A stretch of 64,000 nucleotides of DNA. Source: Amphiura filiformis (taxonomy: Eukaryota; Echinodermata; Ophiuroidea; Amphilepidida; Amphiuridae). Below are positions 13,151 to 25,397 of this stretch, piece after piece. Under the pieces are notes generated by a model, which saw nothing but the letters and a program-made list of their open reading frames with translations, was not told where the DNA came from and ran no database searches. Every line of letters starts with the position of its first letter. Position 1 is the stretch's first letter. The stretch spans positions 70,592,058-70,656,057 of the forward strand of contig NC_092635.1 of the NCBI RefSeq assembly GCF_039555335.1, in the 5' to 3' direction. Made by a program: the position numbers and the translations under genes.

Positions 13151-13369
13151 ATTTTCATCTAGCATCAGCAGAATCACAAGGTTGAGTAGCTGATAAAAAA
13201 AAATAAAACAATAAATTTATGTTATTTGATTTAATGTGTGCTTCAGCTGGGCATGACCACACTTTGTGAGCACACTTCAACAATAATTATTCTGCTGCCA
13301 TTACATGTATAGGATATATCATTATCAGAATCATTTCCGCTTCACTAAGTCTGCAACTAATGCGCAGGT

Positions 13370-13553
13370 ACTCTCAGCTCAGACTAAGATTGTGATTACC
13401 CCCAGCAGCTCCCCATTTTACAGTTTTTAGTACATTTTACACCTGGGTGGAGTGAAGCAAATGGGAATTAATCTATCTTGCTCATGGTGGGGCTCGAACC
13501 CGCAACCTTTCGATTATGAAGCTCGCGCCCTAACCATTGGGCCACCATGCTTC
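13370..13553 (-). mobile_element. tRNA-derived SINE
   Basis: Read on the minus strand, 13553-13483 shows a pol III A box (TGGCCCAATGG) and B box (GGTTCGAGCCC) with tRNA-like spacing and a CATGGTG/CACCATG closing stem. The anticodon stem is not properly paired, so it is not a working tRNA. A CAT loop hints at a methionine-tRNA-like ancestor. The sequence downstream to about 13370 looks like the SINE body. Confidence 0.7.
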
Positions 13554-14014
13554 CCTGATGCAAATCATTTGATTTTATTAATTTTCACATAACGTAAATT
13601 GTTTTGTTCTTTCTAATTAACATGTTGATATTTTGTTTTTAATCACATGTAAAAATTTATAGTAAAATCAAAAATGCATTTGATCCTCCCACAAAATATG
13701 CTGCCTTCCATTAATTAATACTGATTAAAATGTGCCAAATGTCACATGGTAATTCTGGAAATAAATTAGTAAAACATACATATTGAAAAATTGCGGAGGC
13801 AGAATTCAAAATTGAATTGTAGTACCATACCATGGACAAGTTTATCTTAAAAATGATTAGTTCCAACAAATAAACAGCAAAGTCAAAAGGCTTAAAAATG
13901 TAAACTTTATTCAACTTCCTTCATATTGCGCTGCGGTATCATGGCCTTGAATGCTTGTGATTGGCTACTGGAAAATCAAGGGTCGGTAGAATGACCATAT
14001 AATGAGATGCAGAC
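13554..14014. other. No feature recognised
   Basis: AT-rich sequence with no supported gene, repeat or RNA. Confidence 0.35.
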
Positions 14015-14238
14015 CAGGGTTGTAGCACAGTTCCAGGATCTGTGGTTGTAGCTAGCCTAATTTTAGTGCCGGCTAAAATTAAGAGAAAATTGAATCAGAA
14101 TGCCAATAACTTGACAGTAATGGCATTTGAGGACAATTTGTCATATTAGTGCTGAACTATAATTCCCTTGAGTGCCGGTCGGTCAGGCTGAGTACTGGTT
14201 ACTGCCGACCAGTGCCGATCACAGTGGCTACAACCCTA
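14015..14238. mobile_element. hAT-like MITE (CAGGGTTGTAGC ends)
   Basis: Ends CAGGGTTGTAGC and GCTACAACCCTA are inverted. The interior carries TAGTGCCGGCTAAAATTA and GTGCCGGTCGGTC motifs shared with the 19745-20395 element. Flanking 8-mers do not match well, so the insertion is old or the ends are shifted. Confidence 0.55.
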
Positions 14239-14365
14239 CATGCTTTAAAAACATTGCAACATCGTGCCATAAAATTAAAATGTACTTTTTAATTTCATCG
14301 CACAATGTTGCGATGTTTTAAAAGCATCACATCGTGTTGCAATGTGGAGTCTGAATGGGACTTAA

Positions 14366-14703
14366 AGGGCATTTCGTGATCCACAGCCTCATCCCCCACT
14401 TTTCTCAAAAAAGTTGAGATTTTTATATCACTGGAAACCTCTGGCTACATAATGTTTATGTACAAAATATTTCTTGCAGATTAATTCGTTTTAGCAAAGA
14501 TATCGTGAAATTTGAATTTCGTTCTGGTGCACCAGAACGAAATTACAACGCATTGTCTATGGAGCAGTGTAATACACATAATCATGCATAACTCGCATAA
14601 GCATAAAATCGGAATCAACTGAAATTTTGGGAATAGGCTTTTTTCGTGGATATGTACTGAAAAATGTCATAAAAAGAGGATGCTAGGATCACAAAATACT
14701 CCT
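14366..14703. mobile_element. TTAA-flanked MITE (AGGGCATTTCGTG family)
   Basis: 338 bp between TTAA at 14362-14365 and 14704-14707. It starts AGGGCATTTCGTGATCC and ends GGATCACAAAATACTCCT, which are near complements. A partial copy of its right half lies near 36090-36225. There is no coding potential. Confidence 0.72.
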
Positions 14704-14779
14704 TTAAGACAAGTCATTCATAAAACAAACTGAAGAACACCTCCACAGTTGTATGTCAGGACTAGTCCGACGAGTAGGA

Positions 14780-15350
14780 CCTGTTTTTTTTCTTCGTTTA
14801 CCAACTATACTCTAACAAAAATCCACTAACCGCGCCTCCCGAAAAATCCTTTTTTGACATAAAAGTCCCATTTTCTCTCAGTAAATCATTGATAAAAAGG
14901 ACACTTTTTCCTTCCAATGAACATAATGAATTGATTTACCCTCAATTTTGATTTTATCATTCCACCACAGGTACTGCTTTGCAATTTGATTGAAATTTAA
15001 TTGACCACAGTTAAAAATATTTGTGAAAGTGGACCAAGAAAATAATACATCATACCAGAACTTGTTGTCTACCTTATTTTTCATTGCATTAAATCGAAGT
15101 AGACCTGTACAGCAAATATCGTTATCTTTACATTCAAACATAGACTTGACAATTTTATCCATTTTTTGTCACCTTGAATAACCCTTCGAATCCAATTTAT
15201 TTTTAGTGCATTTATATGAGATTCAACGTCTGCCATTTTAACACCTCCATTCTCATGATCTTGTACAAGCTGAGATCTTTTGATTTTGTCTGCTTTCTCG
15301 TGGGGTGGCGCGGTCACTGGACTTTTGCGATTCATCTTTCTTGGGCCATG
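14780..15350 (-). pseudogene. L1/Tx1-clade LINE, degenerate 3' ORF2 end
   Basis: Two overlapping frames read GGVKMADVESHINALKINWI, then NKFWYDVLFSW, then WWNDKIKIEGKSIHY, ending INDLL-like. This order matches the region after the reverse transcriptase in L1/Tx1-type ORF2 proteins (a 'GGL..P....NLALK..WI' block, then 'W...LLSW', then 'IWNN..I'). One frameshift near 15160 breaks the frame and the RT domain itself is absent, so this is a dead, 5'-truncated copy, as is usual for LINEs. Confidence 0.75.
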
Positions 15351-15558
15351 TGAGATAGCATGTGGAAATACCAAGGCCAGTTAACTACTTTACACATGGT
15401 ACAGGTTGGTATCTTTACCATCTGTGTCATGCTATGTCCTTGATCATGTGGTACATTCTTCACACACACAAAATAATGAAACATATGTGATCAATCAAAA
15501 TCAGTCGTTAGTCGGAAATATTGATTTTGAGGGTGCGAATATTTGAGGATTTTGGGTG
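15351..15558. other. Between LINE and gag remnants
   Basis: Short stretch without a recognisable feature. The repeated words ATATTCGCACCC at its right end mark where gag similarity stops. Confidence 0.35.
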
Positions 15559-16148
15559 CGAATATCATGAGCCAAATCAGGTAAAGTTTCATTAGGATTT
15601 CTGACTCTATTATTTAATTTCATCCAAAATAATTCTTCCTGGTTTTCATGACCAAACCTTAGGTTCAAGGAAGCTAACAGTGAATGGAGGTCATGTCTTT
15701 TTGAAATATCCACATCACTCAATACTCCCTGTGCCGTACCTCTTAAATTTGCAGCTAAATGCATAGCTTTCTCATAATCGTTCCAATTATAGTAGTCTGC
15801 TACCAATTCAAATTGTAGCAGGTAATTGGACAATGATGTTGTACCATCATATTTATCTAGTTTGATGTCAGGCTTGTTTGGTGCATGCTCATAGTCATTA
15901 AACTGAGAGTGTGCAGTGGCTTCACTGAATGATGCCATGTTATCCTGCTCGTTACTAGTTTTGTACCTTGAAGCCGACACATTTTGATCACTGAAACCAG
16001 CCTCAGTCAGCATTTTGACAATACATTCTATAGCTGCTTCCATTTGACCAACTTTACTGTGTAAAGAGGCTATGTGCCATTGTTCATGCTTTTCTTGCAT
16101 GTCTGTTGAGTTCGGAGACTCGTTGGCAGCAGTGGTAACTGTCATGGC
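15559..16148 (-). pseudogene. Ty3/gypsy-type Gag, truncated
   Basis: The frame reads, in order, NKPDIKLDKYDGTTSLSNYL, QFELVADYYNW, AANLRGTAQGVL and SLNLRFGHENQEELF, then LPDLAHDIR. This is the capsid-like core of retrotransposon Gag. Similarity ends abruptly at about 15559; no zinc knuckle, protease or pol follows, and no LTR was found. At the 5' side the frame runs into the MITE at 16149-16365, so the apparent first residues are MITE-derived. It is a dead fragment. Confidence 0.72.
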
Positions 16149-16365
16149 CAGGGTTCGAAATTTTGGTTGTGCGGTTGCCCGGGACAACTAAAAAAGTCGC
16201 CGGACAACCAAAAATACTGATTCGGTTGTCCGCCGGACAACCATAAATCTAGCCAAAAGTCACATTTGTAGGCCTACGGACAACCAAAAACTTAGACGGA
16301 CAACCAGAAATTGTAATCTGGTTGTCCGTGGGACAACCATTTATTTTTCCTAAATTCGAACACTG
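16149..16365. mobile_element. hAT-like MITE with GGACAACC motifs
   Basis: Inverted ends CAGGGTTCGAA and TTCGAACACTG enclose 217 bp. Inside, CGGACAACCA recurs in both orientations, including two back-to-back hairpins (GGTTGTCC with GGACAACC). Flanking 8-mers GTCATGGC and GTCGCGCA agree at only part of their positions, so any target duplication has decayed. It is inserted at the 5' side of the gag remnant. Confidence 0.6.
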
Positions 16366-18775
16366 GTCGCGCATTAGTTAAATTTTCGAACTACTTGAAT
16401 TTTACGGGTGCGGCATCACCGGTATGTATCTTGTGTTGAACAACGTTGGTCAGGCCCATATCATCTTGGATTTAGCAAAACTGTTTTGATTTTTGATGAT
16501 GAATCTTAGGGCTTGACTCTGTTGGCTCTCAGATAGACCTTCTTTGGATTTTTCCCAAAGATCTTCGAAGTAAGCCGGGAGTTCATTGTTGGTACTAGTT
16601 TGTTCGGATTCAGTTTAACCATGGTTCAGTTACATGAAGGGTTCGACCTGCTTAAGTTATTACAGCATTGTCGTCAAATACCGTACCCTTTGTAGCGTCT
16701 AGCACTTGGCATGTGTAATCATGTGTGTAGCCCGCTCTTCCAACTTTGATACCGCCAAGAGCACCTCGTTGTGATCTCGATTCGGATTTTCAAGTTTCGA
16801 GTCACGTATCGAGTTTCGAAGTTGTTGAGGTTAATTGCTCTTTAACATGAGGTTTTTATGCTTACGTTACTGATCCATCGTTTTTATCTACTTGATCCTT
16901 TACTAACACTATTTGTAGCCAATTTTATGCGGGTCGAAAATCTGGTAAAAAGACTTTCTATCCCACCGCTGCCCCCAAATGAAACGGATGTGCCTTGGCC
17001 TACAAATACAGATGTGGACTAAATATGGTAGCGTGAAAGTCCCAACAAAGGATCGATTGAAATATAGGCCTAAATGTCAGGATCATAAATAGCATAAATA
17101 CCTGGTCGTTAATTATGAAAATGGTTGTAGAATTGATTGTGATTTGCCACGGATTGTGAATTAATTAATTTAAGTAACTTAGTTAAAGAAATCAGGTCAA
17201 TAAAGGTGACTCATGACAACATATAAAATTAGCAATATTATATTGTACTGGTTTCCCAGCATAAACTGTAAGCTTCACAATGCACAACAATATATTCAAT
17301 ATTCACGTATCAAGTTTACAACTCCAATCTCATCACTGAAATTATCAGTAAAATAACGACATTATTAAATCACTAAAATCAGTCACTTCATCCTGTAAAA
17401 GTCACGAGTGCCTCGGCATAAAAGCTTCACTTATAAATCATTGTGGGTTTGTTTACAAATGAACAGCTGATTGCTGTAATTTCCCACGCTCAAATTGACG
17501 ACGAAATTTAGAGTATATCGGACTCTATCGCCGATATCTCAAATACATTTACTATATTATATTTATTTATAAAAGGCCGAAGTATTGATTAGAAAATCGT
17601 GACAATTAAGGAGATGAATTAACTAAAGAAATTAATGATTTATGTTTTATAGATTATGCGTATTTTATTTATCTGACTGAAGTTAAAAATAGAAAAGCCA
17701 AAAACCTGATCACGCCATAAGCGAGAACTCACTCGGAATTAATCCGCGCTTACTGAGTCTCCGTGATCCAAAAGTATCCAAAACTTATAAGTAAATTAAA
17801 AGCACATTTCTAGTCAGATATTATATTAAATACGAATCATTACGAATTATTACAACACTCACGTAGCTGATCCTAAAAGGATTAGCGAGTCTTTCAGAAT
17901 GTCATACCGCAGTATGAGTTGCAAGACATGAAAACACGTCCACCCGGTACAAAGCCTGGGCCGCAACTCAGCCGTTCCAAAACAACACGATCGGCATTTC
18001 ATTTCTATATCGCGCAAGCAATTTGGGTCGCGCAATTTGCGTACGCGCTGCGCCTGCAAAGCAAGCACGCGATACCTAAGCAAATGAAATAAAGATTTAA
18101 ATGAATAATTATAAAATATGATAAAAATATGATTAGTGCTGCCGAAGTTTAAATGATGGTTTTCAATATTAGTAGGCCTACTAAGGTGCCTACTGGGGGT
18201 TCCGTTACATTATGTTATTTGCATATTTATGAATATTAATGAGCTTATTTGCATATTTTGTCTACATTTTCATTAATTCAGTCTGTAGCTTAAAATGCAA
18301 TAACCAATCAACTTCTTGGTTTGGTGATTGGATATTGTGACCTGATGTTTGTGTCATACATGTTATTTGCGTACATAAATGAGCTTATTTGCATATATTG
18401 CATATTATTTGTATTTTATAAAACATTGGTTTTTTAAACACTTTTGAGTTTGCCAGGGGAAGTCTGCCTCACCTCCCCCCCACTGGCTACACTACTGCTA
18501 GAAAGTTGTTACCATGGTCACATAAAAGTGCATATTCATGCAGTTGGGAGATACCTCTATTGCTGCTAAGTGATAATTGCATTACCTTTGCTGGCACTAA
18601 AAATACACTCTCCGAAAAAATTGCTTTTTTTAAAAACAAAATGTTAGAAAAATGCCGAAAAAAGTTTAGAACTTGAACATTATGTATCTGTTTGGAATAA
18701 TATGAAAGTTAAAACAAATACGTAGAGGCAATTTCATTTTTTGGAGTCATGTCCACTTTTGCTTGGATGTAAGAA
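16366..18775. other. No gene recognised (2.4 kb)
   Basis: Mostly unique-looking AT-rich sequence. A small frame at 18083-17859 on the minus strand has no recognisable domain and is not supported. ATTTGCATA-type repeats occur near 18210-18410. Part of 16366-16900 could be the 5' remnant of the interrupted gag element, but I see no LTR. Confidence 0.35.
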
Positions 18776-19252
18776 GGTGGTACTACACCCCTTGATAAAT
18801 TTGTGACTATTTTCTCAAACAATAATAACTAGGGGTGTAAATGAACAGTTATTTGTCTAACCATTTAAACAGACAACAATCCAGTCAGTTTTACAGTGTA
18901 AACATATGTTAAAAAAAAGGGGAATTTTTTTTAGACCCTTAAACTATTCTTGTTATTCATGGTTGGAACCAGAGAAAATTGCTATTTACACACTGAAGGT
19001 ATTATAAGGGCAAGGAATCCAGTTACTACACTGGAATTTCAGTGACTCAAGACAAGCGGTACATTATTTATGATAAGAAAAGAGGTAGGCCTACTGCTAC
19101 AATGTACCTCATTTCTAAAACATATTTATAATGAATCACTTGTCTTGAATCACTGAAATTTCAGTGTCAAAGTATTCAGTAATTGGACTCCTTGTGTAGT
19201 TATTTTTTGAGAAAAATTAGTCACAAAATTTATCAGGGGGTGTAGTACCACC
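18776..19252. mobile_element. Foldback MITE, GGTGGTAC family, copy 1
   Basis: Starts GGTGGTACTACACCCC and ends GGTGTAGTACCACC. It contains the inner inverted segments GGCAAGGAATCCAGTTACTA and TCACTGAAATTTCAG seen in the better-preserved copy at 42852-43200. An extra segment at about 18830-18985 interrupts the left half and resembles the interior of the 10151-10675 hAT element (TTGTTATTCATGGTTG, ACCAGAGAAA). TTAA borders are no longer visible. Confidence 0.65.
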
Positions 19253-19744
19253 TGAAAGCACTGACTGGTGTATACACCCCCAGCAAAATGTTTTTGAGGG
19301 GCACCCTTTAAAGCACTGGCTGGCGCATGCTCCCTATTCCAACAATCATGCAGATACTTGTGGGCCAGTTCACTTGATCATCAGAACATAGAATGGGGTC
19401 ACTGACCGTCACTCCCGCTCAAATATGAGCCCCCTGCCCCCAGCTTTAAGTTATGTCTTTGAGCAGATACTCTTTGGAGCACTGGCTACCTATTTGCTCC
19501 CTATATCAAAGATCATTGCGGAAACTCAAGGGCCAAACAGGTCCCTTGATCATCAGAATGGGGTCACTCCTGCTCAATTATGAACACCCCCGTGGTGTAG
19601 AGTCATAGAGGCACATGCCTCCTAATCAATTTGAAAAATCTCATAGGAAAATGACAAAAAAACAGCCTGTGCCCACTCAACCAATGGCAGCGCCTTCAAT
19701 CACGCGTCACGGTCGTTGCCCCAACAGAATAATTCATGCTACGC
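19253..19744. repeat. Diverged direct duplication
   Basis: Two blocks of about 120-130 bp, near 19312-19440 and 19480-19600, share GCACTGGCT, GCTCCCTAT, TTGATCATCAGAA and GGGGTCACT in the same order. No coding potential is seen. Confidence 0.6.
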
Positions 19745-20395
19745 CAGGGTTATAGCCACGCTGGTCGGCGCCGGGGTAGCCAGCACGAACCGGCGTCGAC
19801 CGGCACTAAAAAAATCTCTTTTAAAATTTTTATTTTCCTTTTTTTTCCACAAATGATTTATTCATCATAAAAGGAGTAAAAAACCAAAAACATTTTTGGG
19901 GGTATACCCCCTATATCCCAGTTCCAATAATTGAAACTCCCCGCTCCGACGGGGAGTTCCAACAGGTGCTGTATGTGTATGTGTTTGTATGTGTTTAATG
20001 CATTCACATACACACTTAGCCGTCGGTACGAAGAAATCGTTGCTCAAAAATGATTGCAAATTACACATTTGTAATCATTTTTCACCACAAAATATGATAT
20101 GAAAACACAGGTGAGCAATGTATGAATATATGGAGAGGTGAAACAGGTTGTTAATTATTGTCAATATTAATATTTTGCGACATTTATAATGGAAATAATC
20201 AACACTGTAGACACCCTATGGCACCTTCTACAGCTTGAGAACAAGTCCTCAAACGTTCGAAATTTGTAGTTACTACAACTGCCCCTATCCTATTCCCCGA
20301 TCCCGAAAAAGATTGTGCTCCGAGCCATAGCCAGTATTCTAATTGGATACTAAAATTAGCCGGCACTCAACTGTCTTGGTCTAGCTATAACCCTG
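19745..20395. mobile_element. hAT-like element (CAGGGTTATAGC ends)
   Basis: Inverted ends CAGGGTTATAGC and GCTATAACCCTG are bordered by TGCTACGC (19737-19744) and CGCTGCGC (20396-20403), which agree at six of eight positions with both differences transitions. This fits an old hAT 8-bp duplication. GCCGGCACT motifs link it to the 14015-14238 element. It encloses the 19918-20290 arm described next. Confidence 0.6.
19918..20290 (+). repeat. Left arm of inverted pair flanking the DIRS element
   Basis: Matches, inverted, the segment 27957-28327. The best-conserved parts are AGTTCCAATAATTGAAACTC at the outer side and CTCAAACGTTCGAAATTTGT with TAGTTACTACAACT at the inner side; the middle is poorly conserved. 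A short further match (CAAGACTTCAG, near 20604) continues toward the DIRS boundary. Confidence 0.65.
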
Positions 20396-21309
20396 CGCTG
20401 CGCCACTGCCCCCTCCCACCCCCGAATCTTACAAACTAAAACATTAACAACAAATTGTTTTAAAAATTAAAGATACAATTTAAAATTATCATTGCATTTA
20501 TTCAATTACATTATTTTAGAACCAAAGTTTATGTCTAGTTCCAGTAACTGTAACTTGGCATACCAAGTTTCTTAAACGTACAGACTACAGTGCATCTCTA
20601 TGTACCGCTGCAAGACTTCAGGTCCGTAGATGTCACTATGTTTATGATAAAGACTAGTCCCAAACAAAAATGTTTGGTAGACTCATAACCGGTGCGATCT
20701 TACCTTTCCGATGTTGATTAAGATACTTCTTGCATCGATCCCGAGATGCGGAAAAAACCAATAGTCATTTTGTCCCACATAAATGAATAAATAACAAAAA
20801 CCCCGATCCCCGAGTGGACTCACCCATTCGGTGACGTCACACACGGTAATCACCCCTTATCCGACTTGGGCAGCCCCTACTCGGCCAAACTTGTAGGGGG
20901 CGGCCGGGGGCCGGGATTATCAACATCGGAAAGGTAAGATCGCACGGTTATGAGTCTACCAAACATTTTTGTTTGGGACTAGACTCAGTACACCGGTCGA
21001 TCTTACCGCTTCCGATGTTGATTAAGATACTTCTTGCATCAACATCTGAAAGATCGATCTAGCAAGTAACCGACGGATGGAGGTACAAGATTGGCCAGCA
21101 TCTGATAAGGATCGGGAGAGTGGGTAGCATGGTAATCGCGAGGTCAAACTATTTCCCCCCCCCCTCACGGCCGGAAACAGAAAGACTACGTGAACAGACA
21201 AAAACCCCTGAACTGAAAATTCAGTGGTTAAGAATAGAAACACTGGTTCTTACCATGTTGGAATTCTGATTGTCCATAAAACACCTGATACCCAACCACC
21301 ATATTATCT

Positions 21310-22199
21310 CCGCAGAATAGCCCTGGAGAACTTATCGCCTGGTCGTTGGTTTACGTTTTTGTAGTAAACCGTGGAAAAGGACGACGGGTTCTTCCAAGAC
21401 ACAGCCTGACAAATCTCTTCTATGGGGACCCCCTATGGTAGGCCCACGAAGATGAGATAGATCTGGTTGAGTGGGCCTTGGGGCGGCGTCTTTTGCCGCC
21501 CGAGTCCACCAACACCTGGACCAGCCACCGTGCCAGAGTCTGTTTAGCGGCTGGACCGTGCGGTTCTGGCGTGAGTGATAAATAAGCGGTCATGAGCCCC
21601 TCTTAAGGTTTGTGTTCGCCAAGGTAGTGCTGTAGCGCCCTCACCGGGCACCACAACCTGTCTTCGGCTATTGACGAACCCTGCCCAATATTGGGGAGGA
21701 AGAGGGCGAGTGTCGGAATGTACCGCTCATTTTTGCAAGGAAATCCGGGCGAAGAAACAGCGTCGCTCCGTTGTTAGTAGTAATCGGAGGCTGACTTGAG
21801 ACTGCGTGCAACTCTGAGCAGCGCCGTCCGAAGCCAACGCCAGAAGAAAGGCCGCTTAAGAGTGGCGTATTTAAGGGTCGCTTTTGACAGGGGCTCAAAA
21901 GGGGGGCACTTAATATACTCTAAGACTGTGTTGAGGTCACATGGGGAGACCAGCTTCCTTTCCGGCGGGCGCTCGTTGAACATACCGTCGAGAAGCAGAC
22001 TTAGGGACCCATCTGAATTGATAGTCGACCCGTCTTCAAATCCCCGATGAATCGAGAGAATGGCTGACTTATAGTTGGCTATCGTTGCCTGCTGAAGTCC
22101 TGACCTGAACTTTTCTGTCAGAAAATCTGCCACTAGAGGCACAGGGGCTCTAGTGGGAGATGTATTTCTCTCATCGCACCATGCGTAGTAGGGAGCCAA
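21310..22199 (-). pseudogene. DIRS tyrosine recombinase
   Basis: The N-terminal core-binding part reads FLTEKFRSGLQQATIANYKS. After a frameshift near 21850, GRRCSELHAVSS matches the region of the first catalytic arginine. Toward the 3' end AHSTRSISSSWAY (His-x-x-Arg) and SSFSTVYYKN (tyrosine nucleophile region) appear in order. Tyrosine recombinases insert the DIRS circle in place of an integrase. The broken frame makes this copy inactive. Confidence 0.8.
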
Positions 22200-22663
22200 G
22201 CGCTGACTATACGCACGGAGGGTAGACTCGTCTACCCCGGCGATGAGAGAAGCAGCTTCTGATGAAAAGCCTCCCTCCGCCGCAGACGTTCCCTGATAAG
22301 GGCCATGCAGCTAACTGCAGGTGCTCTAGTGGTAGACTTGGTACCTCTCCTCCGGGCATCCGGAGTAGATTTGGTAACTCGGGGAGTACTCGCGGCTGAG
22401 CCGCTAGTAGATCCACCATCGGTCGAAACCACAGGTGTTGCGGCCAGAACGGTGCTATCAGAATGACGTTGCAATCCTCCCTCCCGATCTTGGTCACCAC
22501 CCTTGCGAGCAGTGAGATCGGGGGGAAAGCGTAAGCAGTCATTCCTCCCCAGTCTACGGACAGAGCGTCCACGGCGAATGCCTGTGGGTCTGCGACCCTT
22601 GAGCAATACACCGGCAGCTGATGATTTCGATGAGATGCGAACAAATCTATCGAGGGTGGTACA

Positions 22664-23868
22664 TCACCTCGAAGATCGTCTGGGCGACCTGCGGAGCAAG
22701 GGACCATTCTGTAGGTCCCGACACCTTTCCTCGTGACAGATCGTCCGCGAGGATGTTGGTGACTCCGCTATGTGCATCGCTCTCAGCGTAATCTGCCTGG
22801 CCTTGCACCACCCTACCAGGCGCAGGGCGTGCAGGCCTAACCGTGGTGACCTGGTGCCCCCTTGTCTGTTGAGGTAGGCCACCACGGTTGTGTTGTCTGT
22901 TTGGACAACGATATGAGATCCCACGATCACCTTCTCGAAATGCTGGAGAGTTCTCTCCACTGCCCAAAGTTCGAGAAGGTTGATATGGAACTCCGTCTCC
23001 GTGGCCGACCATAGGCCCGAGACTGAGTCCCGTGGATGTGGCCCCCAGCCCAGCTTTGACGCGTCGGTCGTCACTACGTGGACGCACCGCTGGTGCAGGA
23101 AACCTGACACCTTGAGTCAAATTGGGCTGATGGGTCCACCACCAGAGTTCTCTCGCGCGATCTCCGACATCGGAACGCGAGGGATATTGGTGACGACTGG
23201 GCCTGTAAAAGGCTAGAAGGTGTAGTTGTATAGGCCTCATGTGAAAGCGGCAGTGCACGAGGTCTACCATACTGGCCATAAGGCCCAAAACCTTCATCCA
23301 TGCCACAGCGGGTGCCCCTCTGACTCGGCCAAGAGTCGGGCACACCTCGCCATGTTCGTCACCCTCTCGGGCGAGGGCACCGCGATCCCCTCCTTGAGGT
23401 TGATCTGGGCCCCTAAGAATAGTGGTGTCTCGCGTCGGGACCAAATTGGATTTCTTGGCGTTGATCAGAAATCCCAGGTCCCCCGCACCGCACGGACTAC
23501 TAACTCCACGAGACACTGTGTCTCCAGCGGGGTGCGTCCGTAAATGAACCAATCGTCCAGGTAGCAACACATGTTGACTCCCCTGCGCTTCAGGTACGCT
23601 GCCACCGCCCTGACCAGGAGTGTAAACACTCTGGGGGAGGTGGACAAGCCGAATGGCAGGCATCGAAACTGGTAAGTTTGACCCTGTACCTTGAAGCGTA
23701 GAAACCTCTGATCTTGAGGTGCGATCGGAACATGCAGATATGCGTCCGAGAGATCTAGCGATGCCGCCCACATACCCTTGATGGGGCAGGCTAGCACCGA
23801 AGCGAGTCTCCATTCTGAACCTCTTGGGCCTGATGAACTCGTTCAACGGCTTGAGGTTCAGAATGGCC
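22664..23868 (-). pseudogene. DIRS reverse transcriptase-RNase H
   Basis: RT motifs appear in order: LNLKPLNEFI, SLDLSDAYLHVPI (motif A with DLSDAY), FRCLPFGLSTSPRVFT (motif B) and CYLDDWF (motif C with the catalytic DD). RNase H follows, with TTDASKLGWG, the acidic LLELWAV helix and QTDNTT, so three catalytic acidic positions can be seen. The segment after it (residues around PSIDLFASHRNHQLP and AYAFPP) is the conserved block found in DIRS polyproteins after RNase H. At least two frameshifts separate these blocks, so no intact polyprotein can be made. Confidence 0.85.
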
Positions 23869-25397
23869 TCAATCGCCGGTCTTCTTTGGAGCCAGAAAAA
23901 GCGTGCTCCAAAACCCCTTGGTGAAAGGGGGTAGACCGGGACAATCGCTTGCTTCGTGAGAAGCTGAGTGACCTCTGACAGTAGTGCCCGACGCTGGGGG
24001 CCGTCTGGCGGCACTACCGTGGACCTCTGAATCGTGCAGGCGCACGAGGGGTGGCTGGTAAATTCCAGCCTGTAACCCCCACTGACCACTGACAATACCC
24101 AGGCGCCCGGTGAGATGGCATGCCATCTCTGGGCGTAATGCATCAGCGGCCGCCCACAGGGGAATCCCTGTGGAAGTCCAAACCTGCCGGCATGGACTGT
24201 CGACCGCCGTGCCCTCAGGACCGATCTGGTTTGCCACCCTTAGAAGAACGGCTCTTCTTAGGGGCTTGCCATCTGGTCCAGCACTACTCTTGCGCTTCCC
24301 AGTTTTTTTGGGAGGTGCTGGAGTAGCCTCGGGCTCGGGTGTAGTCTGTGGTGAAAGGCGTCCTGCTGAAGCGGGAGCTGGCGCTGAAGAACGCTTAGAA
24401 GACTTCTTCTTCTTGTGCTTCTTCTTCGCGCTTACTGCCCTTCCCTTGGTCAGGGCAGCCTCCGACTTCTTCAGAGTGCTCTCATTGGTGGCCTTCTTTG
24501 CCCGGTCCTCAACCGGAGCGCAAAAGGCCTGTCCAAAGAGTAGCCCCTGTCCCACCGAGTCTGACTTCTTCATTGCATCAGCAAAGTCGGAGCCGTAAGT
24601 TGACTGGAGGGACAGACAGGCATTCTCCCGGCGGCGAGATGACATCCTATGGGCTAGGCCCATAGAACTCTCGTTGAGGTTAGCTGTTAGCACCGCTAAC
24701 AGATTAACCTCGCGGAAGAGTTCGGCGTTGCCCGTGGTCGTTCGCTACCTTCCTACCGAGGTGCTCGGCAAGCGTGGTAGCGACGCTAGAGACTCTGATA
24801 AGCGGCGTGCTTCGCTTATCGATGAGCTTTAGCTCCTCCTCCCACTGGGGGGAGAACGACCCGTGCGCCTTGGCCGCTAGCGGCAGGCGCTTGGCAACGT
24901 CTGGATCCATGTCAGGGACCCTGAGGTAGGTTTCGTAGTCCTCCTGCGAAACACGCAGTGGAAGCGTGCAAGCACGCGGCGTCGAAGCTCCAGCGAGCCT
25001 GACAGCCCTACGAACCCTACCCTTGAGGTCCGCCGGGAATGCAAGTGCAGGCGACCCTTGTGTGGACGCGCTAGCTGGGCATCCTACTGAAAAGATGCCC
25101 TGGTCCTCCTGAACGGACTCCTCCTGAGAGAAAGCCAGGCCCAAACCTTGGGCCACACGGCTCATCACCTCAGCGGTGTCCGCAGGCAGACCATTGCTAG
25201 CGAGTTCCTCACGGGAAGCGGGGAAGGATACCTGAAGCTAGCTGCACAGTCTCATCAGACTGTGAGTCGCTACTGGTTTCATCTTCCGACTCCTTTCCCT
25301 CGCCTTCAGACTCTGACTCACTCTCTGATGAGGAAGAGATCTGACGACGGGCATCTGAAGGTGGACAGGGAGGTGTCGCCACCGTGTGGCTAGCCAA
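23869..25397 (-). pseudogene. DIRS gag-like region
   Basis: Overlapping frames on the minus strand include an acidic serine/glutamate stretch (about 25400-25250), a segment with VSQEDYETYLRVPDMDPDVA, then NLNESSMGLAHRM, and a lysine-rich tail (KKKHKKKKSSKR) resembling a nucleic-acid-binding C-terminus. DIRS-type Gag proteins are poorly conserved, so this call rests mainly on its position upstream of the RT. The frame breaks several times. Confidence 0.6.
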